Positions 25,144-34,737 of a stretch of 64,000 bases of DNA are shown here, in pieces (within the stretch, counting starts at the first letter, position 1; each line of letters opens with the position of its first letter). The notes under the pieces are model-generated. The model was given only the letters and a program-made list of their open reading frames with translations, had not been told where the DNA came from and made no database searches. A program made the translations under genes and the position numbers. The stretch comes from Burkholderiales bacterium. Its GTDB lineage: Bacteria; Pseudomonadota; Gammaproteobacteria; Burkholderiales; Burkholderiaceae_C. The stretch lies in assembly GCA_016191525.1 (NCBI GenBank), contig JACPOK010000033.1:62001-126000 (forward strand), written 5' to 3'.

Positions 25144-26960
25144 CAGAAAGCCTCTTCGGGCATGTCGGCGCAGGTGGGGTCGCGCGTTTCCACCACCTTC
25201 AGCCAGGCGCCTATCTTGGGCAGCTCGTAGTGGAAGAAGTAGCGCAGCGCGCGCTGGCGGCCTTCGGTGGCCGGCCCCGGAGCGCTGGCGACCAGCGCCA
25301 CATCCAGCCAGATCCAGGCCAGCACCATGTGGCCGAAAGCCTGCATGTACGGCACGGCATTGGCCAGCGCCTCGCCCGGGTTACCCGTGGCCCAGGCCGA
25401 CTTGGTGGCCGCGCCCACCTGCTGCAGGGCCTTGCCCAGCGCATTGGCATGTTCGGCCAGCGCGGGCTGCTGGATGGCCCGCTCAATGGTCGCGTTGATG
25501 CGGCCGGCCAGCAGCATCAGCCCCTTGCCGCCTTCCATCAGCACCTTGCGGCCCAGCAGGTCGGCGGCCTGGATGCCGTGGGTGCCTTCGTGGATCATGT
25601 TCAGGCGGTTGTCGCGCCAGTACTGCTCCACCGGGAAGTCGCGCGTGTAGCCGTAGCCGCCGTGGATCTGGATGGCCAGCGAATTGGCTTCCAGGCACCA
25701 CTCGCTGGGCCAGCTCTTGGCAATGGGCGTCAGCACTTCCAGCAGTAGGCGCGCCTGGTCGGCATCTTCGGGCGTGCCGGTGTGCTGCTCATCGACCAGC
25801 CGGGCGCAATACATCTCCAGCGCCATCGCGCCTTCGCAATAGCTCTTCTGTGCCAGCAGCATGCGCTTGACGTCGGCGTGCTCGATGATGCGCACTTGCG
25901 GCTGGGCCGAGTCCTTGCCCGCCGGCCCGACCGGGCGGCCCTGGGGGCGGTTCTTCGCGTACTCCAGCGAGGCGTAGTAGCCCGCCAGGCCCAGCACCAC
26001 AGCCGCGGTGCCGACACCGATGCGCGCCTCGTTCATCATGTGGAACATGCAGCGCAGGCCTTCGTGCGGCTTGCCCACCAGGTAGCCGACGGCGCCTGCT
26101 TTCCCATCGACCGGGTACTTGCCCTCGCCGAAATTGAGCAGCGTGTTGGTGGTGCCGCGCCAGCCCAGCTTGTGGTTCAGGCCGGCCAGCGCCACGTCGT
26201 TGCGCACGCCGGTGAGCTGGCCATCGGTGCCCACCAGCTTCTTGGGCACGATGAACAACGAGATGCCGCGCGTGCCGGCAATCAGCTTGCCGTCCGGGCC
26301 CGGAATCTTGGCCAGCACCAGGTGGATGATGTTTTCCGTGAGCTCATGCTCGCCGGCCGAGATCCACATCTTGTTGCCCTTGAGCCGGTAGCGCGGGCCC
26401 AGCGGGTCGGATTCGAAATCATCGCCATCGGGCACGGCGCGCGTGGTGATGTCCGAGAGCGACGAGCCCGCCTGCGGCTCGGACAGGCACATGGTGCCCG
26501 AGAAGCGGCCGCCGAACTCGTTGCGCGCGAACACTTCTTTCTGCGCCTCGGTGCCATGCACCAGCAGCAGGTTGGCATTGCCCTTGGTCAGCATGCTGGA
26601 GCCGATGCTGACCGAAGCCAGGCCGAAGAACGAGTTGGCCGCGGCTTCAATCGTGTAGGGCAGCTGCATGCCACCCTCGTCGTAGTCTTGCGCCGCGCTC
26701 AGCATGCCGGATTCGGCATAGGCGCGGTTGGCCTCGTGGGTCGCCTTGGGCAGGATGACCTTCTCGCCGTCGAAGCGGGGCTCCTCGATGTCCACCGTGC
26801 GGTTGTGCGGCGCGTATTTCTCGCGCGCGATGCGCTCGCAGGTGTCCAGCACGGCGTCGAAGGTTTCGCGCGTGTGGTCGGCGAAGCGCTCGCGGCCGTT
26901 CAGGCCTTCCGCCTTCAGCCAGTCATACAGCAGGAAGTCCAGCGTGGGGCGAAGGCTCAT
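25143..26960 (-). CDS. Acyl-CoA dehydrogenase, long DmdC-like form
   Basis: 605 residues from ATG 26958-26960. N-, middle- and C-domains of ACADs are followed by the extra C-terminal domain (~470-605) of the ~600-residue DmdC-like class. The flavin motif MCLSEPQAGSSLSDI and KMWISAGEH in the middle domain are clear, as is 'IHGGYGYTRDFPVEQYWRDNR' region carrying the usual Arg contacts. Family members dehydrogenate acyl-CoAs, including 3-methylmercaptopropionyl-CoA. An upstream in-frame extension exists but would overlap the thiolase. Second ACAD in this operon. Confidence 0.9.
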   Translation of the reverse strand: MSLRPTLDFLLYDWLKAEGLNGRERFADHTRETFDAVLDTCERIAREKYAPHNRTVDIEEPRFDGEKVILPKATHEANRAYAESGMLSAAQDYDEGGMQLPYTIEAAANSFFGLASVSIGSSMLTKGNANLLLVHGTEAQKEVFARNEFGGRFSGTMCLSEPQAGSSLSDITTRAVPDGDDFESDPLGPRYRLKGNKMWISAGEHELTENIIHLVLAKIPGPDGKLIAGTRGISLFIVPKKLVGTDGQLTGVRNDVALAGLNHKLGWRGTTNTLLNFGEGKYPVDGKAGAVGYLVGKPHEGLRCMFHMMNEARIGVGTAAVVLGLAGYYASLEYAKNRPQGRPVGPAGKDSAQPQVRIIEHADVKRMLLAQKSYCEGAMALEMYCARLVDEQHTGTPEDADQARLLLEVLTPIAKSWPSEWCLEANSLAIQIHGGYGYTRDFPVEQYWRDNRLNMIHEGTHGIQAADLLGRKVLMEGGKGLMLLAGRINATIERAIQQPALAEHANALGKALQQVGAATKSAWATGNPGEALANAVPYMQAFGHMVLAWIWLDVALVASAPGPATEGRQRALRYFFHYELPKIGAWLKVVETRDPTCADMPEEAF

Positions 26961-26971
26961 GGCGCTGGGCG

Positions 26972-28147
26972 TTACAGGACTTCGAACACGCCCGCGGCAC
27001 CCATGCCGCCGCCGATGCACATGGTGACCACGACCCGCTTGGCGCCGCGGCGCTTGCCCTCGATCAGGGCATGGCCGGTCAGGCGCTGGCCCGACACGCC
27101 ATAGGGGTGGCCGACGGCGATGGCTCCGCCGTTGACGTTCAGGCGGTCGCCCGGGATGCCCAGCTTGTCGCGGCAGTAGATCACCTGCACGGCGAATGCT
27201 TCGTTCAGCTCCCACAGGTCGATGTCGGCCACCGTCAGGCCGAGCTTCTTCAGCACCTTGGGAATGGCATAGACCGGGCCGATGCCCATTTCGTCGGGCT
27301 CGCAGCCGGCGACCGCGAAGCCGAGGAAACGGCCCAGGGGCTTGAGGCCCTTCTTGCTCGCCACGGCTTCACTCATCACCACCACCGCGCCGCCGCCGTC
27401 GGAGAACTGGCTGGCATTGCCCGCCGAGATCACGCCGCCGGGGATGGCGGGCTTGATTCCGCTGATGCCTTCCTTGGTGGTGCCGGGGCGGATGCCTTCG
27501 TCATCGGAAATCGTGACTTCCTTGGTGCGCAGGCCCATGACGGCATCGGCGACGCCGGCCTGCACGGTGATGGGGGCGATCTCGTCCTTGAACAGGCCTT
27601 TTTCCAGCGCGGCGGTGGCGCGCTGCTGGCTGGCGGCGCCGTATTCGTCCATCGCCTCGCGGCTGATGTTGTAGCGCTTGGCCACCTGCTCGGCCGTCTG
27701 CAGCATGTTCCAGTAGATCTCGGGCTTGAGCTTGTTCAGCGCGGGGTCGCGCATCATGTGGGTGTTCATTTCCTGCTGCACGCAGGAGATGCTTTCCACG
27801 CCGCCGGCCACGAAGATGTCGGCTTCGCCGGCGATCACGCGCTGGGCCGCCATGGCGATGGTCTGCAGGCCCGAGGAGCAGAAACGGTTGACCGTCATGC
27901 CCGAGGTGGTGATGGGGCAGCCGGCCATCAGCGCGACCTGGCGCGCGATGTTGGCGCCTGTGGCGCCTTCGGGGTTGGCGCAGCCCATGATGACGTCGTC
28001 CACTTCAGCCGCGTCGATACCGGCGCGCTGGATGGCGTGCTTGACGGCGTGGCCGCCCAGCGTGGCGCCGTGCGTCATGTTGAAGGCGCCCTTCCAGCTC
28101 TTGGCCAGGGGCGTGCGGGCGGTGGAGACGATAACGGCGGATGTCAT
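26972..28147 (-). CDS. Acetyl-CoA C-acyltransferase (thiolase)
   Basis: 391 residues. Catalytic triad: Cys90 in NRFCSSG, His347 in GHPYGVSG and Cys377 in CIGGGMG. The last motif has the usual tetrameric degradative/biosynthetic thiolase form. Catalyses thiolytic cleavage of 3-oxoacyl-CoA, the last beta-oxidation step. It is 11 bp upstream of the DmdC-like dehydrogenase and 35 bp after the M20 peptidase, so all beta-oxidation steps (dehydrogenase, hydratase, hydroxyacyl dehydrogenase, thiolase) are encoded within 7 kb. Confidence 0.93.
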   Translation of the reverse strand: MTSAVIVSTARTPLAKSWKGAFNMTHGATLGGHAVKHAIQRAGIDAAEVDDVIMGCANPEGATGANIARQVALMAGCPITTSGMTVNRFCSSGLQTIAMAAQRVIAGEADIFVAGGVESISCVQQEMNTHMMRDPALNKLKPEIYWNMLQTAEQVAKRYNISREAMDEYGAASQQRATAALEKGLFKDEIAPITVQAGVADAVMGLRTKEVTISDDEGIRPGTTKEGISGIKPAIPGGVISAGNASQFSDGGGAVVVMSEAVASKKGLKPLGRFLGFAVAGCEPDEMGIGPVYAIPKVLKKLGLTVADIDLWELNEAFAVQVIYCRDKLGIPGDRLNVNGGAIAVGHPYGVSGQRLTGHALIEGKRRGAKRVVVTMCIGGGMGAAGVFEVL

Positions 28148-28182
28148 GGGGGTGCCTTTCTTGCGGATGTTCTTGAAAAAAT

Positions 28183-29673
28183 TCAGGGCGCCGGTGCGGC
28201 GGCCGAGGTGTTGCGGATCAGCTGGTGGTAGAAGCGCACCAGCTCGGCCAGGTTGGCCGTGCCCATGCGCTCATTGGTGCCGTGGAAGCGGGTGAGGTCT
28301 TCCGGCCTGGCACGCACCGGCGAGAAGCGGTAGATATGGTCGCTGACGTTGGTGAACAGGCGCGAATCGGTAGCCGCCACCATCAGGCCGGGCGCGACCA
28401 GCACATCGGGGAAAAGCGAGCGCATCGTGCGGTTGATCAGCTGGTAGGAATTTGATTCCGTAGGCGACACGGGCGAAGCTTCCGCTGCGCCGGGCAAGGC
28501 CATCAGCTCGAAGCGGTCGTTGCCGGCCTTGTCCTTGACGTGCTGGGTGACGCTGGCGACGGTGTCGCCGGGCAGCAGGCGGAAATTGACGATGGCTTCG
28601 GCCATCCCGGGGATCACGTTCTCGGCATTGCCGGCCTTCATCACGGTGAGCGCCGTGGTCGTGCGCAGCATGGCATTGGTGCTGTTGCCCTTTTCCAGCT
28701 GCGCCTGCACGAGCGGGCCGAACAGCCAGAGGTTGGTCAGCGCCACGCGGTTGAAGCCGCTCATCTCCGGCGCGATGGTCTGGAACATCTCGCGCGCCAC
28801 GCCCTTGATGCCGGCGGGCAGCTGCTCGTCGTCGAGACGGCGCAGGGCCGCGCTCATCATGGCGATGGCACTGTTGCCCTTGGGCGGCGGCATGGACGAA
28901 TGGCCCGGAGTGGCCGGTACCTTGAGCACGACGGAGAGAAAACCTTTTTCTGCGATGCCGATCAGCGCCGCCGGCTTGGCCAGGCCCGGCATGATGCCTT
29001 CGGTAATCAGCAGGCCTTCGTCGAGCACGAAGTCCAGGCGGATATTGCGCTCCTGCATCAGTTTGGCAATCTGCGCCGCACCACGCTGGCCCGAAACTTC
29101 TTCATCGTGGCCGAAGGCGAAATAAATGGTCTGGCGCGGCTTGAAGCCACTGGCCACCAGCATTTCCACCGCCTCCATCTGCGAGACCAGGTTGGCCTTG
29201 TCGTCCCAGGCGCCGCGGCCCCAGACGAAACCGCCCTTGACCTCGCCCGAGAACGGCGGCACTTCCCATTTGCTTTCCGTGCCGGGGGAGATCGGCACCA
29301 CGTCCTGGTGCGCCATCAGCAGGATGGGCTTGGCCTTGTCGTCGGTACCGGGCCAGGTGTAGAGCAGGCTGTAGCCACCCACCACCTCGCGCTTGAGTGC
29401 GGCGTGGGCCTTGGGGTACTTCTGCTGCAGGAACTCGTGCAGCTTGCGGAATTCAGCGGCGCCGGCATCCGCGTCCTCACGGCTGGCAATGGTCTGGAAG
29501 CGGATGATTCCCGACAGGCGCTCGGCCACGCCTTTCTCATCCACCGCCAGCGCAGGCGCGGGCGGCACGTCGAGCTGGCGCGAGCCCTGGCGCAGCGTGT
29601 TGATGGCGACAGCCGCCACCAGCAGCAACACCAGGCCCAGGAGCACCAGCAGGACGCGTTTGACCACGGGCAA
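28183..29673 (-). CDS. M20-family metallopeptidase (carboxypeptidase S / PM20D1-like), membrane-anchored
   Basis: 496 residues with an N-terminal hydrophobic helix (~5-24) that is probably an uncleaved anchor. Zinc site: His and Asp in AHQDVVP, bridging Asp in GAWDDK, the EE pair in GHDEEVSG, Asp in VLDEG and His in FHGTNER. The family hydrolyses or forms N-acyl amino acids and peptides. Placed 5 bp after the hydratase/dehydrogenase and before the thiolase, it could release fatty acids from N-acyl amino acids outside the membrane for the pathway. That link is inference. Confidence 0.87.
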   Translation of the reverse strand: MPVVKRVLLVLLGLVLLLVAAVAINTLRQGSRQLDVPPAPALAVDEKGVAERLSGIIRFQTIASREDADAGAAEFRKLHEFLQQKYPKAHAALKREVVGGYSLLYTWPGTDDKAKPILLMAHQDVVPISPGTESKWEVPPFSGEVKGGFVWGRGAWDDKANLVSQMEAVEMLVASGFKPRQTIYFAFGHDEEVSGQRGAAQIAKLMQERNIRLDFVLDEGLLITEGIMPGLAKPAALIGIAEKGFLSVVLKVPATPGHSSMPPPKGNSAIAMMSAALRRLDDEQLPAGIKGVAREMFQTIAPEMSGFNRVALTNLWLFGPLVQAQLEKGNSTNAMLRTTTALTVMKAGNAENVIPGMAEAIVNFRLLPGDTVASVTQHVKDKAGNDRFELMALPGAAEASPVSPTESNSYQLINRTMRSLFPDVLVAPGLMVAATDSRLFTNVSDHIYRFSPVRARPEDLTRFHGTNERMGTANLAELVRFYHQLIRNTSAAAPAP

Positions 29674-29678
29674 TTGCC

Positions 29679-31778
29679 TCAGCTGAAGGTCTTGCTTTCA
29701 GCCGCCAGCTTCGCCAGCAGGGGCGCGGGTTCCCAGAACGCCGCATCGTCGCGCGGGTTCTGCTGGAAGCGCTTCATGGCCTGGGCCACGTTGAACAGGC
29801 CCACCTGGTCGGCGTACATCATGGGGCCGCCGCGGTGCATGGGGAAGCCATAGCCGGTGAGGTAGACCATGTCGATGTCGCTGGCGCGGGAGGCGATGCC
29901 GTCTTCCACGATGCGCGCGCCTTCGTTGACGAGGGCGAACACCAGGCGCTGCACTATTTCGTCGTCAGAAATCTTGCGCGGCGTGATGCCCAGTTCCTTG
30001 CGGTGGTCTTCGATCATTTTCTCGACCAGCGCCGAGGGGATGGCGTCACGCTTGCCCGCCTCGTAGTCATACCATCCCGCGCCGGTCTTCTGGCCGAAGC
30101 GGCCCAGTTCGCACAGCTTGTCGGCCGTGCGGCTGTATTTCATGTCGGCGCGCTCGGTCGCGCGGCGCTTGCGGATGGCCCAGCCGATGTCGTTGCCGGC
30201 CAGGTCGCCCATGCGGAACGGGCCCATGGCCATGCCGAACTTCTCCATCGCCTTGTCCACCTGCTGGGGCGTGGCGCCTTCGTCCACCAGGAAGCCGGCC
30301 TGGCGGCTGTACTGCTCGATCATGCGGTTGCCGATGAAGCCGTCGCAGACGCCGGAAACAACCGCCGTCTTCTTGATCTTCTTGCCGATCGCCATCACGG
30401 TGGCCAGCACGTCCTTGGCGGTTTCCTTGCCTCGCACGACTTCCAGCAGCTTCATCACGTTGGCGGGGCTGAAGAAGTGCATGCCGACCACGTCCTGCGG
30501 GCGCTTGGTGAAGGCTGCAATCTTGTCCACGTCCAGCGTCGAGGTGTTGGAGGCCAGGATAGCGCCGGGCTTCATCACACGGTCCAGTTCCTTGAAGACC
30601 TTTTCCTTGACGCCGAGCTCTTCGAACACGGCCTCGATCACCAGGTCGGCGTCCTTCAGTTCGTCGTAGCTCAGGGTGGTGGACAGCAGTGCCATGCGCT
30701 GGTCATACTTGTCCTGCTTGAGCTTGCCGCGCTTGACCTGCGATTCGTAGTTCTTGCGGATGATGGCCAGGCCCTTGTCCAGGGCTTCCTGCTTCATTTC
30801 AAGAATCTTCACCGGGATGCCGGCGTTCAGGAAGTTCATCGAGATGCCGCCGCCCATGGTGCCGGCGCCGATCACGGCCACGGACTTGATCTCGCGCTTG
30901 ACCGTGTCTTCCGGCACGTCGGGGATCTTGCTGGCGGCACGCTCGGCCACGAACAGGTGGCGCAGCGCGCGCGATTCGGGCGTGAACATCAGCGCGGTGA
31001 AGATCTCGCGCTCGTAGGCCATGCCTTCGTCGAACTTCTTCTTTGTGGCCGATTCGACGGCGTCCACGCACTTGGCGGGCGCCGGGAAATTCTTGGCCAT
31101 GCCCTTGACCATGTTGCGCGCGAACTGGAAATACGCGTCACCCAGCGGGTGCTTGCAGGGCATGTTGCGCACCAGCGGCAGCGGGCGGGCGTCGGCGACC
31201 GAGCGGGCATAGGCCAGCGCTTCTTCGGCCAGCGATTCGGGCGCGGCGGCCATCTTGTCGAACAGCTTCTGGCCGGGGAGTGACGCCAGCATCTCGCTCT
31301 TCACCGGCTCGCCGGAGACGATCATGTTCAGGGCGGTTTCAACACCCAGCACGCGCGGCAGGCGCTGGGTGCCGCCGGCGCCGGGGATCAGGCCCAGCTT
31401 GACTTCGGGAAGGGCCACGTTGGTGCCGGGCGCCGCGATGCGGTAGTGGCAGCCGAGCGCGAGTTCCAGGCCACCGCCCATGCACACCGTATGGATGGCC
31501 GCGACCACGGGCTTGGGCGAATTTTCCACGGCAATGATGACCGACAGCAGGTTGGGCTCGGCCAGCGCCTTGGGCGAGCCGAATTCCTTGATGTCCGCGC
31601 CGCCCGAGAAAGCCTTGCCGGCGCCGGTGATGACGATGGCCTTGACGGCGGCATCGGCATTGGCCCTGGTCAGCCCATCGGTCAAGCCCACGCGCGTGGC
31701 GTGGCCCAGCCCGTTGACGGGCGGGTTGTTCATCGTGATGACTGCCACGTCGCCGTGGACCTTGTATTCAGCGGTCAT
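29679..31778 (-). CDS. Bifunctional enoyl-CoA hydratase / 3-hydroxyacyl-CoA dehydrogenase
   Basis: 699 residues. N-terminal crotonase domain has Glu105 (GGGLE) and Glu125 (PEVKLG), spaced 20 apart as in FadB, so hydration should be functional. The NAD domain starts at GAGTMG (304-309), followed by [15 protein letters not shown] with the catalytic His and the C-terminal 3HCDH domains. It catalyses steps two and three of beta-oxidation. First gene of the lower operon; a palindrome and T-rich stretch lie just upstream (31803-31820). No FadA partner is adjacent, but a thiolase follows two genes on. Confidence 0.93.
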   Translation of the reverse strand: MTAEYKVHGDVAVITMNNPPVNGLGHATRVGLTDGLTRANADAAVKAIVITGAGKAFSGGADIKEFGSPKALAEPNLLSVIIAVENSPKPVVAAIHTVCMGGGLELALGCHYRIAAPGTNVALPEVKLGLIPGAGGTQRLPRVLGVETALNMIVSGEPVKSEMLASLPGQKLFDKMAAAPESLAEEALAYARSVADARPLPLVRNMPCKHPLGDAYFQFARNMVKGMAKNFPAPAKCVDAVESATKKKFDEGMAYEREIFTALMFTPESRALRHLFVAERAASKIPDVPEDTVKREIKSVAVIGAGTMGGGISMNFLNAGIPVKILEMKQEALDKGLAIIRKNYESQVKRGKLKQDKYDQRMALLSTTLSYDELKDADLVIEAVFEELGVKEKVFKELDRVMKPGAILASNTSTLDVDKIAAFTKRPQDVVGMHFFSPANVMKLLEVVRGKETAKDVLATVMAIGKKIKKTAVVSGVCDGFIGNRMIEQYSRQAGFLVDEGATPQQVDKAMEKFGMAMGPFRMGDLAGNDIGWAIRKRRATERADMKYSRTADKLCELGRFGQKTGAGWYDYEAGKRDAIPSALVEKMIEDHRKELGITPRKISDDEIVQRLVFALVNEGARIVEDGIASRASDIDMVYLTGYGFPMHRGGPMMYADQVGLFNVAQAMKRFQQNPRDDAAFWEPAPLLAKLAAESKTFS

Positions 31779-31802
31779 GCTGGTGTTCCTTGAAAGATAA
31801 AA

Positions 31803-31814
31803 GAACGGTCGTTC
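31803..31814. promoter_or_regulatory. Candidate TetR-type operator upstream of the beta-oxidation operon
   Basis: GAACG-GT-CGTTC, perfect 5-bp arms around a 2-bp centre, 24 bp upstream of the hydratase/dehydrogenase start and followed by a run of seven T. This resembles palindromes bound by TetR-family regulators of acyl-CoA metabolism. No such regulator is encoded in the window. Single occurrence; by-eye call. Confidence 0.4.
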
Positions 31815-31881
31815 GTTTTTTTGATTCTATGCTGCAGTGCGGCGGAAGCTTGTCAGGTATGGGACATGGCCCCAGACCCGG

Positions 31882-32583
31882 TCAGACCTCCAGCCACTCC
31901 TTGCGAATATAGGCGTCGGCGCGCAGGCTGTCAGGGGTTCCCTGAAACACGATGCTTCCGTGGCCCATCACCAGCGCCCGGTCGGAAATCGCCATGGCGA
32001 TGGTCAGCTTCTGCTCGATCAGCAGCACCGAAATCCCGCGGCTCTTGAGCTTCTTGAGGTACTCGCCCACCAGCTCGACGATCTTGGGCGCCAGCCCTTC
32101 CGTGGGCTCGTCGATGATGATCAGGTCGGGGTCGCCCATCAGGGTGCGGCACAGCGTCAGCATCTGCTGCTCGCCGCCGGAGAGCACGCCCGCTTCGGTG
32201 TGCTGGCGTTCCTTCAGGCGGGGGAACATGTCATACATGTCGTCGAACGACCAACGCGCGTTCTTCGCGGCGGCCTTGCCTTTCTGACCCAGCAGCAGGT
32301 TCTGGTGAACGGTGAGATTGGGAAAGATGTCGCGGTTCTCGGGCACGTAGCCGATGCCAAGGTGGGCGATCTCGTAGGGCTTCATGCCCAGCGTGTGGGT
32401 GCCTTTCCAGTCCACCACGCCGGTGCAATCCACCATGCCCATGATGGCCTTGGCGGTGGTGGAGCGGCCGGAGCCGTTGCGGCCCAGCAGCGCCACGATC
32501 TCGCCCGCGCCCACCTCGAAGTGGACGCCGTGCAGCACATGGCTCTTGCCGTAGAAGGCGTGAAGGTTTTCGATTTTCAGCAT
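31882..32583 (-). CDS. livF: Branched-chain-type ABC transporter ATPase, LivF-like
   Basis: 233 residues from ATG 32581-32583, one base after the LivG-like stop. Signature 'LSGGEQQM', Walker B 'LIIIDEPTEG' and the H-loop region are normal for LivF. Walker A reads GRNGSGRST at 34-42, so the invariant lysine is Arg40 (codon 32464-32466). The partner LivG has a normal Walker A, so the heterodimer may have one altered ATP site. The 'YVPENRDIFPNLTV' Q-loop region is typical. Energises uptake with LivH/M/K. Confidence 0.9.
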   Translation of the reverse strand: MLKIENLHAFYGKSHVLHGVHFEVGAGEIVALLGRNGSGRSTTAKAIMGMVDCTGVVDWKGTHTLGMKPYEIAHLGIGYVPENRDIFPNLTVHQNLLLGQKGKAAAKNARWSFDDMYDMFPRLKERQHTEAGVLSGGEQQMLTLCRTLMGDPDLIIIDEPTEGLAPKIVELVGEYLKKLKSRGISVLLIEQKLTIAMAISDRALVMGHGSIVFQGTPDSLRADAYIRKEWLEV

Positions 32584-32584
32584 G

Positions 32585-33355
32585 TCAGTGGACCCCCACC
32601 TGCGCGTCCGCAACATGGGACCCAAGATAGGCCTCCTGCACACGCTGGTTGGCGCGCACGGCGTCGGGTGTGTCGAAGGCCAGCACCTCGCCGTACACCA
32701 CCACCGCGATCTTGTCGGCCAGGCCGAACACCACGCCCATGTCGTGCTCCACCGTGAGCAGCGTCTTGCCCGCCGTCACTTCCTTGATCAGTTCGATGAA
32801 GCGCCGGGTTTCGCTCTTGCTCATGCCGGCCGTCGGCTCGTCCAGCAGGATCACATTGGCGCCGCCAGCGATGGTGATGCCGATCTCCAGCGCGCGCTGC
32901 TCGGCGTAGGTGAGGTTGATGGCCAGCACGTCGCGCTTGCGGTCCAGCTTGATCAGCTCCATCAACTGCTCGGCGCGCTCGTTGGCGTCGTCCAGGTCGG
33001 CCAGGAACTTCAGGAAGGTGTATTTGTAGCCCAGGCTCCAGAGCACGCCGCAGCGCAGGTTCTCGAACACCGACAGCTTGGGGAAGATGTTGGTGATCTG
33101 GAAGCTGCGCGACAGGCCCAGCCGGTTGATCTCGAACGGCTTCTTGCCGTCGATGCGCACGCCGTTGAGCTGCACCTCGCCGCTGCTGGGGGCGAAGCGG
33201 CCGCTGATCAGGTTGAACAGCGTGGATTTTCCCGCGCCATTGGGGCCGATCACGGCGATGCGCTCGCCCTGGTTCACGCCCAGGCTGACGCCGCGGATGA
33301 TCTCGGTCTTGCCGAAGCTCTTGCGCAGGTCTTTCAATTCGAGGGCGTAGGTCAC
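32585..33355 (-). CDS. livG: Branched-chain-type ABC transporter ATPase, LivG-like
   Basis: 256 residues from GTG 33353-33355, which overlaps the LivM-like stop (GTGA). Intact Walker A GPNGAGKST (37-45) and Walker B 'VILLDEPTAGM'. The usual LSYGEQR signature appears as LTYAEQRALE, with Ala for Gly. The C-terminal LivG extension is present. The substitution is moderate and may be common in this subfamily; I cannot check. Works with LivF on the cytoplasmic side of the permease. Confidence 0.9.
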   Translation of the reverse strand: MTYALELKDLRKSFGKTEIIRGVSLGVNQGERIAVIGPNGAGKSTLFNLISGRFAPSSGEVQLNGVRIDGKKPFEINRLGLSRSFQITNIFPKLSVFENLRCGVLWSLGYKYTFLKFLADLDDANERAEQLMELIKLDRKRDVLAINLTYAEQRALEIGITIAGGANVILLDEPTAGMSKSETRRFIELIKEVTAGKTLLTVEHDMGVVFGLADKIAVVVYGEVLAFDTPDAVRANQRVQEAYLGSHVADAQVGVH

Positions 33356-34734
33356 AGGCTTTCCCTCCTCTTCATCTCTTTTTCGATGAACTCCTGGATC
33401 TCGCCCCACTGCCGCGCGAAGTGGCGGCGTGTCACCTCGAACAGGCCCATGCCCGTGAGCATGACAAAGCCGGCGCCGAACCAGCTGTTCACGCCCTTGG
33501 CGTTCAGCGTGGCGCCCAGGAATTTCAGCTCCGGGCCCAGGGCGGCATTGAGCTGAAGGTGGTAGACCATCTCGATCATGGCGGCGGCGCCCAGCAGCAC
33601 GATGAAGGCCGTCACGGCCAGCGCCAGGTAGCTCACCCACAGCTCTTTCAGCCGCCCGAAGGCGGCCACCCGCAGGTTCATCATGATCAGGCTGGCGATG
33701 CCGCCGGGTGCGTACATCACCATGAACAGGAACACCAGGCCCAGGTACAGCAGCCAGGCCTTGGTCAGCTCGGACAGCAGCACGAAGGCCAGCACCATCA
33801 GGATGCCGCCGATGATGGGGCCGAAGAAGAAGGTGGCGCCGCCCAGGAAGGTGAACAGCAGGTAGGCGCCCGAACGCGGCCCGCTCACCACCTCGGAGGT
33901 GACGATCTCGAAGTTCAGCGCCGCGAGCCCGCCGGAGATGCCAGCGAAGAAGGCCGCGATGATGAAGGCGATGTAGCGCACCCGCTGCGTGTCGTAGCCC
34001 ACGAACTCCACCCGCTCGGGGTTGTCGCGCACCGCGTTCAGCATGCGGCCCAGCGGCGTTCGCGTGAAGGCGAACATCAGCGCGGTGCAGATGAAGGTGT
34101 AGAAAGCGATCAGGTAGTACAGCTGGATCTGCGGCCCGAAGGTGATGCCCAGCGGCTTGGGCCCGGTCACCCGGTTGCTGGAGATGCCGCCTTCGCCGCC
34201 GAAGAATTCCGGGAACATCAGCGACATGGCCCACACCAGCTCGCCCACGCCCAGCGTGATCATGGCGAACGGCGTGGCGGCCTTCTTGGTGGTAACCCAG
34301 CCCAGCACCACGGCCACCAGCGCGCCCGACAGGCCGCCGATGATGGGGATCAGGCTCACGGGTATCGGCGAGCCCTTGGTCACCAGGTTCAGCGAGTGGA
34401 TGGCCAGGAACGAGCCCATGCCCGAATAGACGGCGTGGCCGAAGCTGAGCATGCCGCCCTGCCCCAGCAGCATGTTGTACGACAGGCAGACGATGATGGC
34501 GATGCCCATCTGGCTGAGCATGGTGTGCGACAGCGAGCTGGTGAAGACGGCCGGCGCGGCCAGCAGCAGCAGCGCGAAGGCGCCCCAGATGATCCAGCGG
34601 CCGATGTTGTGCGGCTTGAACTGGTAGTACATGGGGCCCCCACGTTTGCCGCTGTCGCGGCTGCTCTGCCCCCCAAGGGGGCGCTCGCTTGCTTGAAGCG
34701 GTTCTGCGCTGCGCTCGGTTGTGGTTGTAGTCAT
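33352..34734 (-). CDS. livM: Branched-chain-type ABC permease, LivM-like, with repeat-encoded N-terminal leader
   Basis: 460 residues. The core from about residue 35 (MYYQFKPH) has some nine hydrophobic segments with the permease block 'SYNMLLGQGGMLSFGHA'. Residues 1-34, Thr/Ser/Arg/Gly-rich, are encoded by a GC palindrome-rich stretch (34633-34720). The start at 34734 follows the LivH stop by three bases (TGA-AAC-ATG) behind GGGAGGG, which supports it; ATG 34630-34632 is the alternative without the leader. The C-terminus is ~100 residues longer than a minimal LivM. Confidence 0.88.
   Translation of the reverse strand: MTTTTTERSAEPLQASERPLGGQSSRDSGKRGGPMYYQFKPHNIGRWIIWGAFALLLLAAPAVFTSSLSHTMLSQMGIAIIVCLSYNMLLGQGGMLSFGHAVYSGMGSFLAIHSLNLVTKGSPIPVSLIPIIGGLSGALVAVVLGWVTTKKAATPFAMITLGVGELVWAMSLMFPEFFGGEGGISSNRVTGPKPLGITFGPQIQLYYLIAFYTFICTALMFAFTRTPLGRMLNAVRDNPERVEFVGYDTQRVRYIAFIIAAFFAGISGGLAALNFEIVTSEVVSGPRSGAYLLFTFLGGATFFFGPIIGGILMVLAFVLLSELTKAWLLYLGLVFLFMVMYAPGGIASLIMMNLRVAAFGRLKELWVSYLALAVTAFIVLLGAAAMIEMVYHLQLNAALGPELKFLGATLNAKGVNSWFGAGFVMLTGMGLFEVTRRHFARQWGEIQEFIEKEMKRRESL
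34633..34720. repeat. GC-rich palindromic repeat-like segment within the livM leader
   Basis: Contains ggggccccc, gctgtcgcggctgc, and cccccaaggggg as nested palindromes, then cgctcgcttgcttg. The composition and order resemble an intergenic palindromic repeat I associate with Comamonadaceae genomes. Here it is read as protein at the start of LivM. Confidence 0.5.
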
Positions 34735-34737
34735 GTT

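Noticed and set aside
25143..27215. 690-codon version of the DmdC-like dehydrogenase
   Set aside because: The first 85 codons lie inside the thiolase gene; family homology starts at the ATG at 26960.
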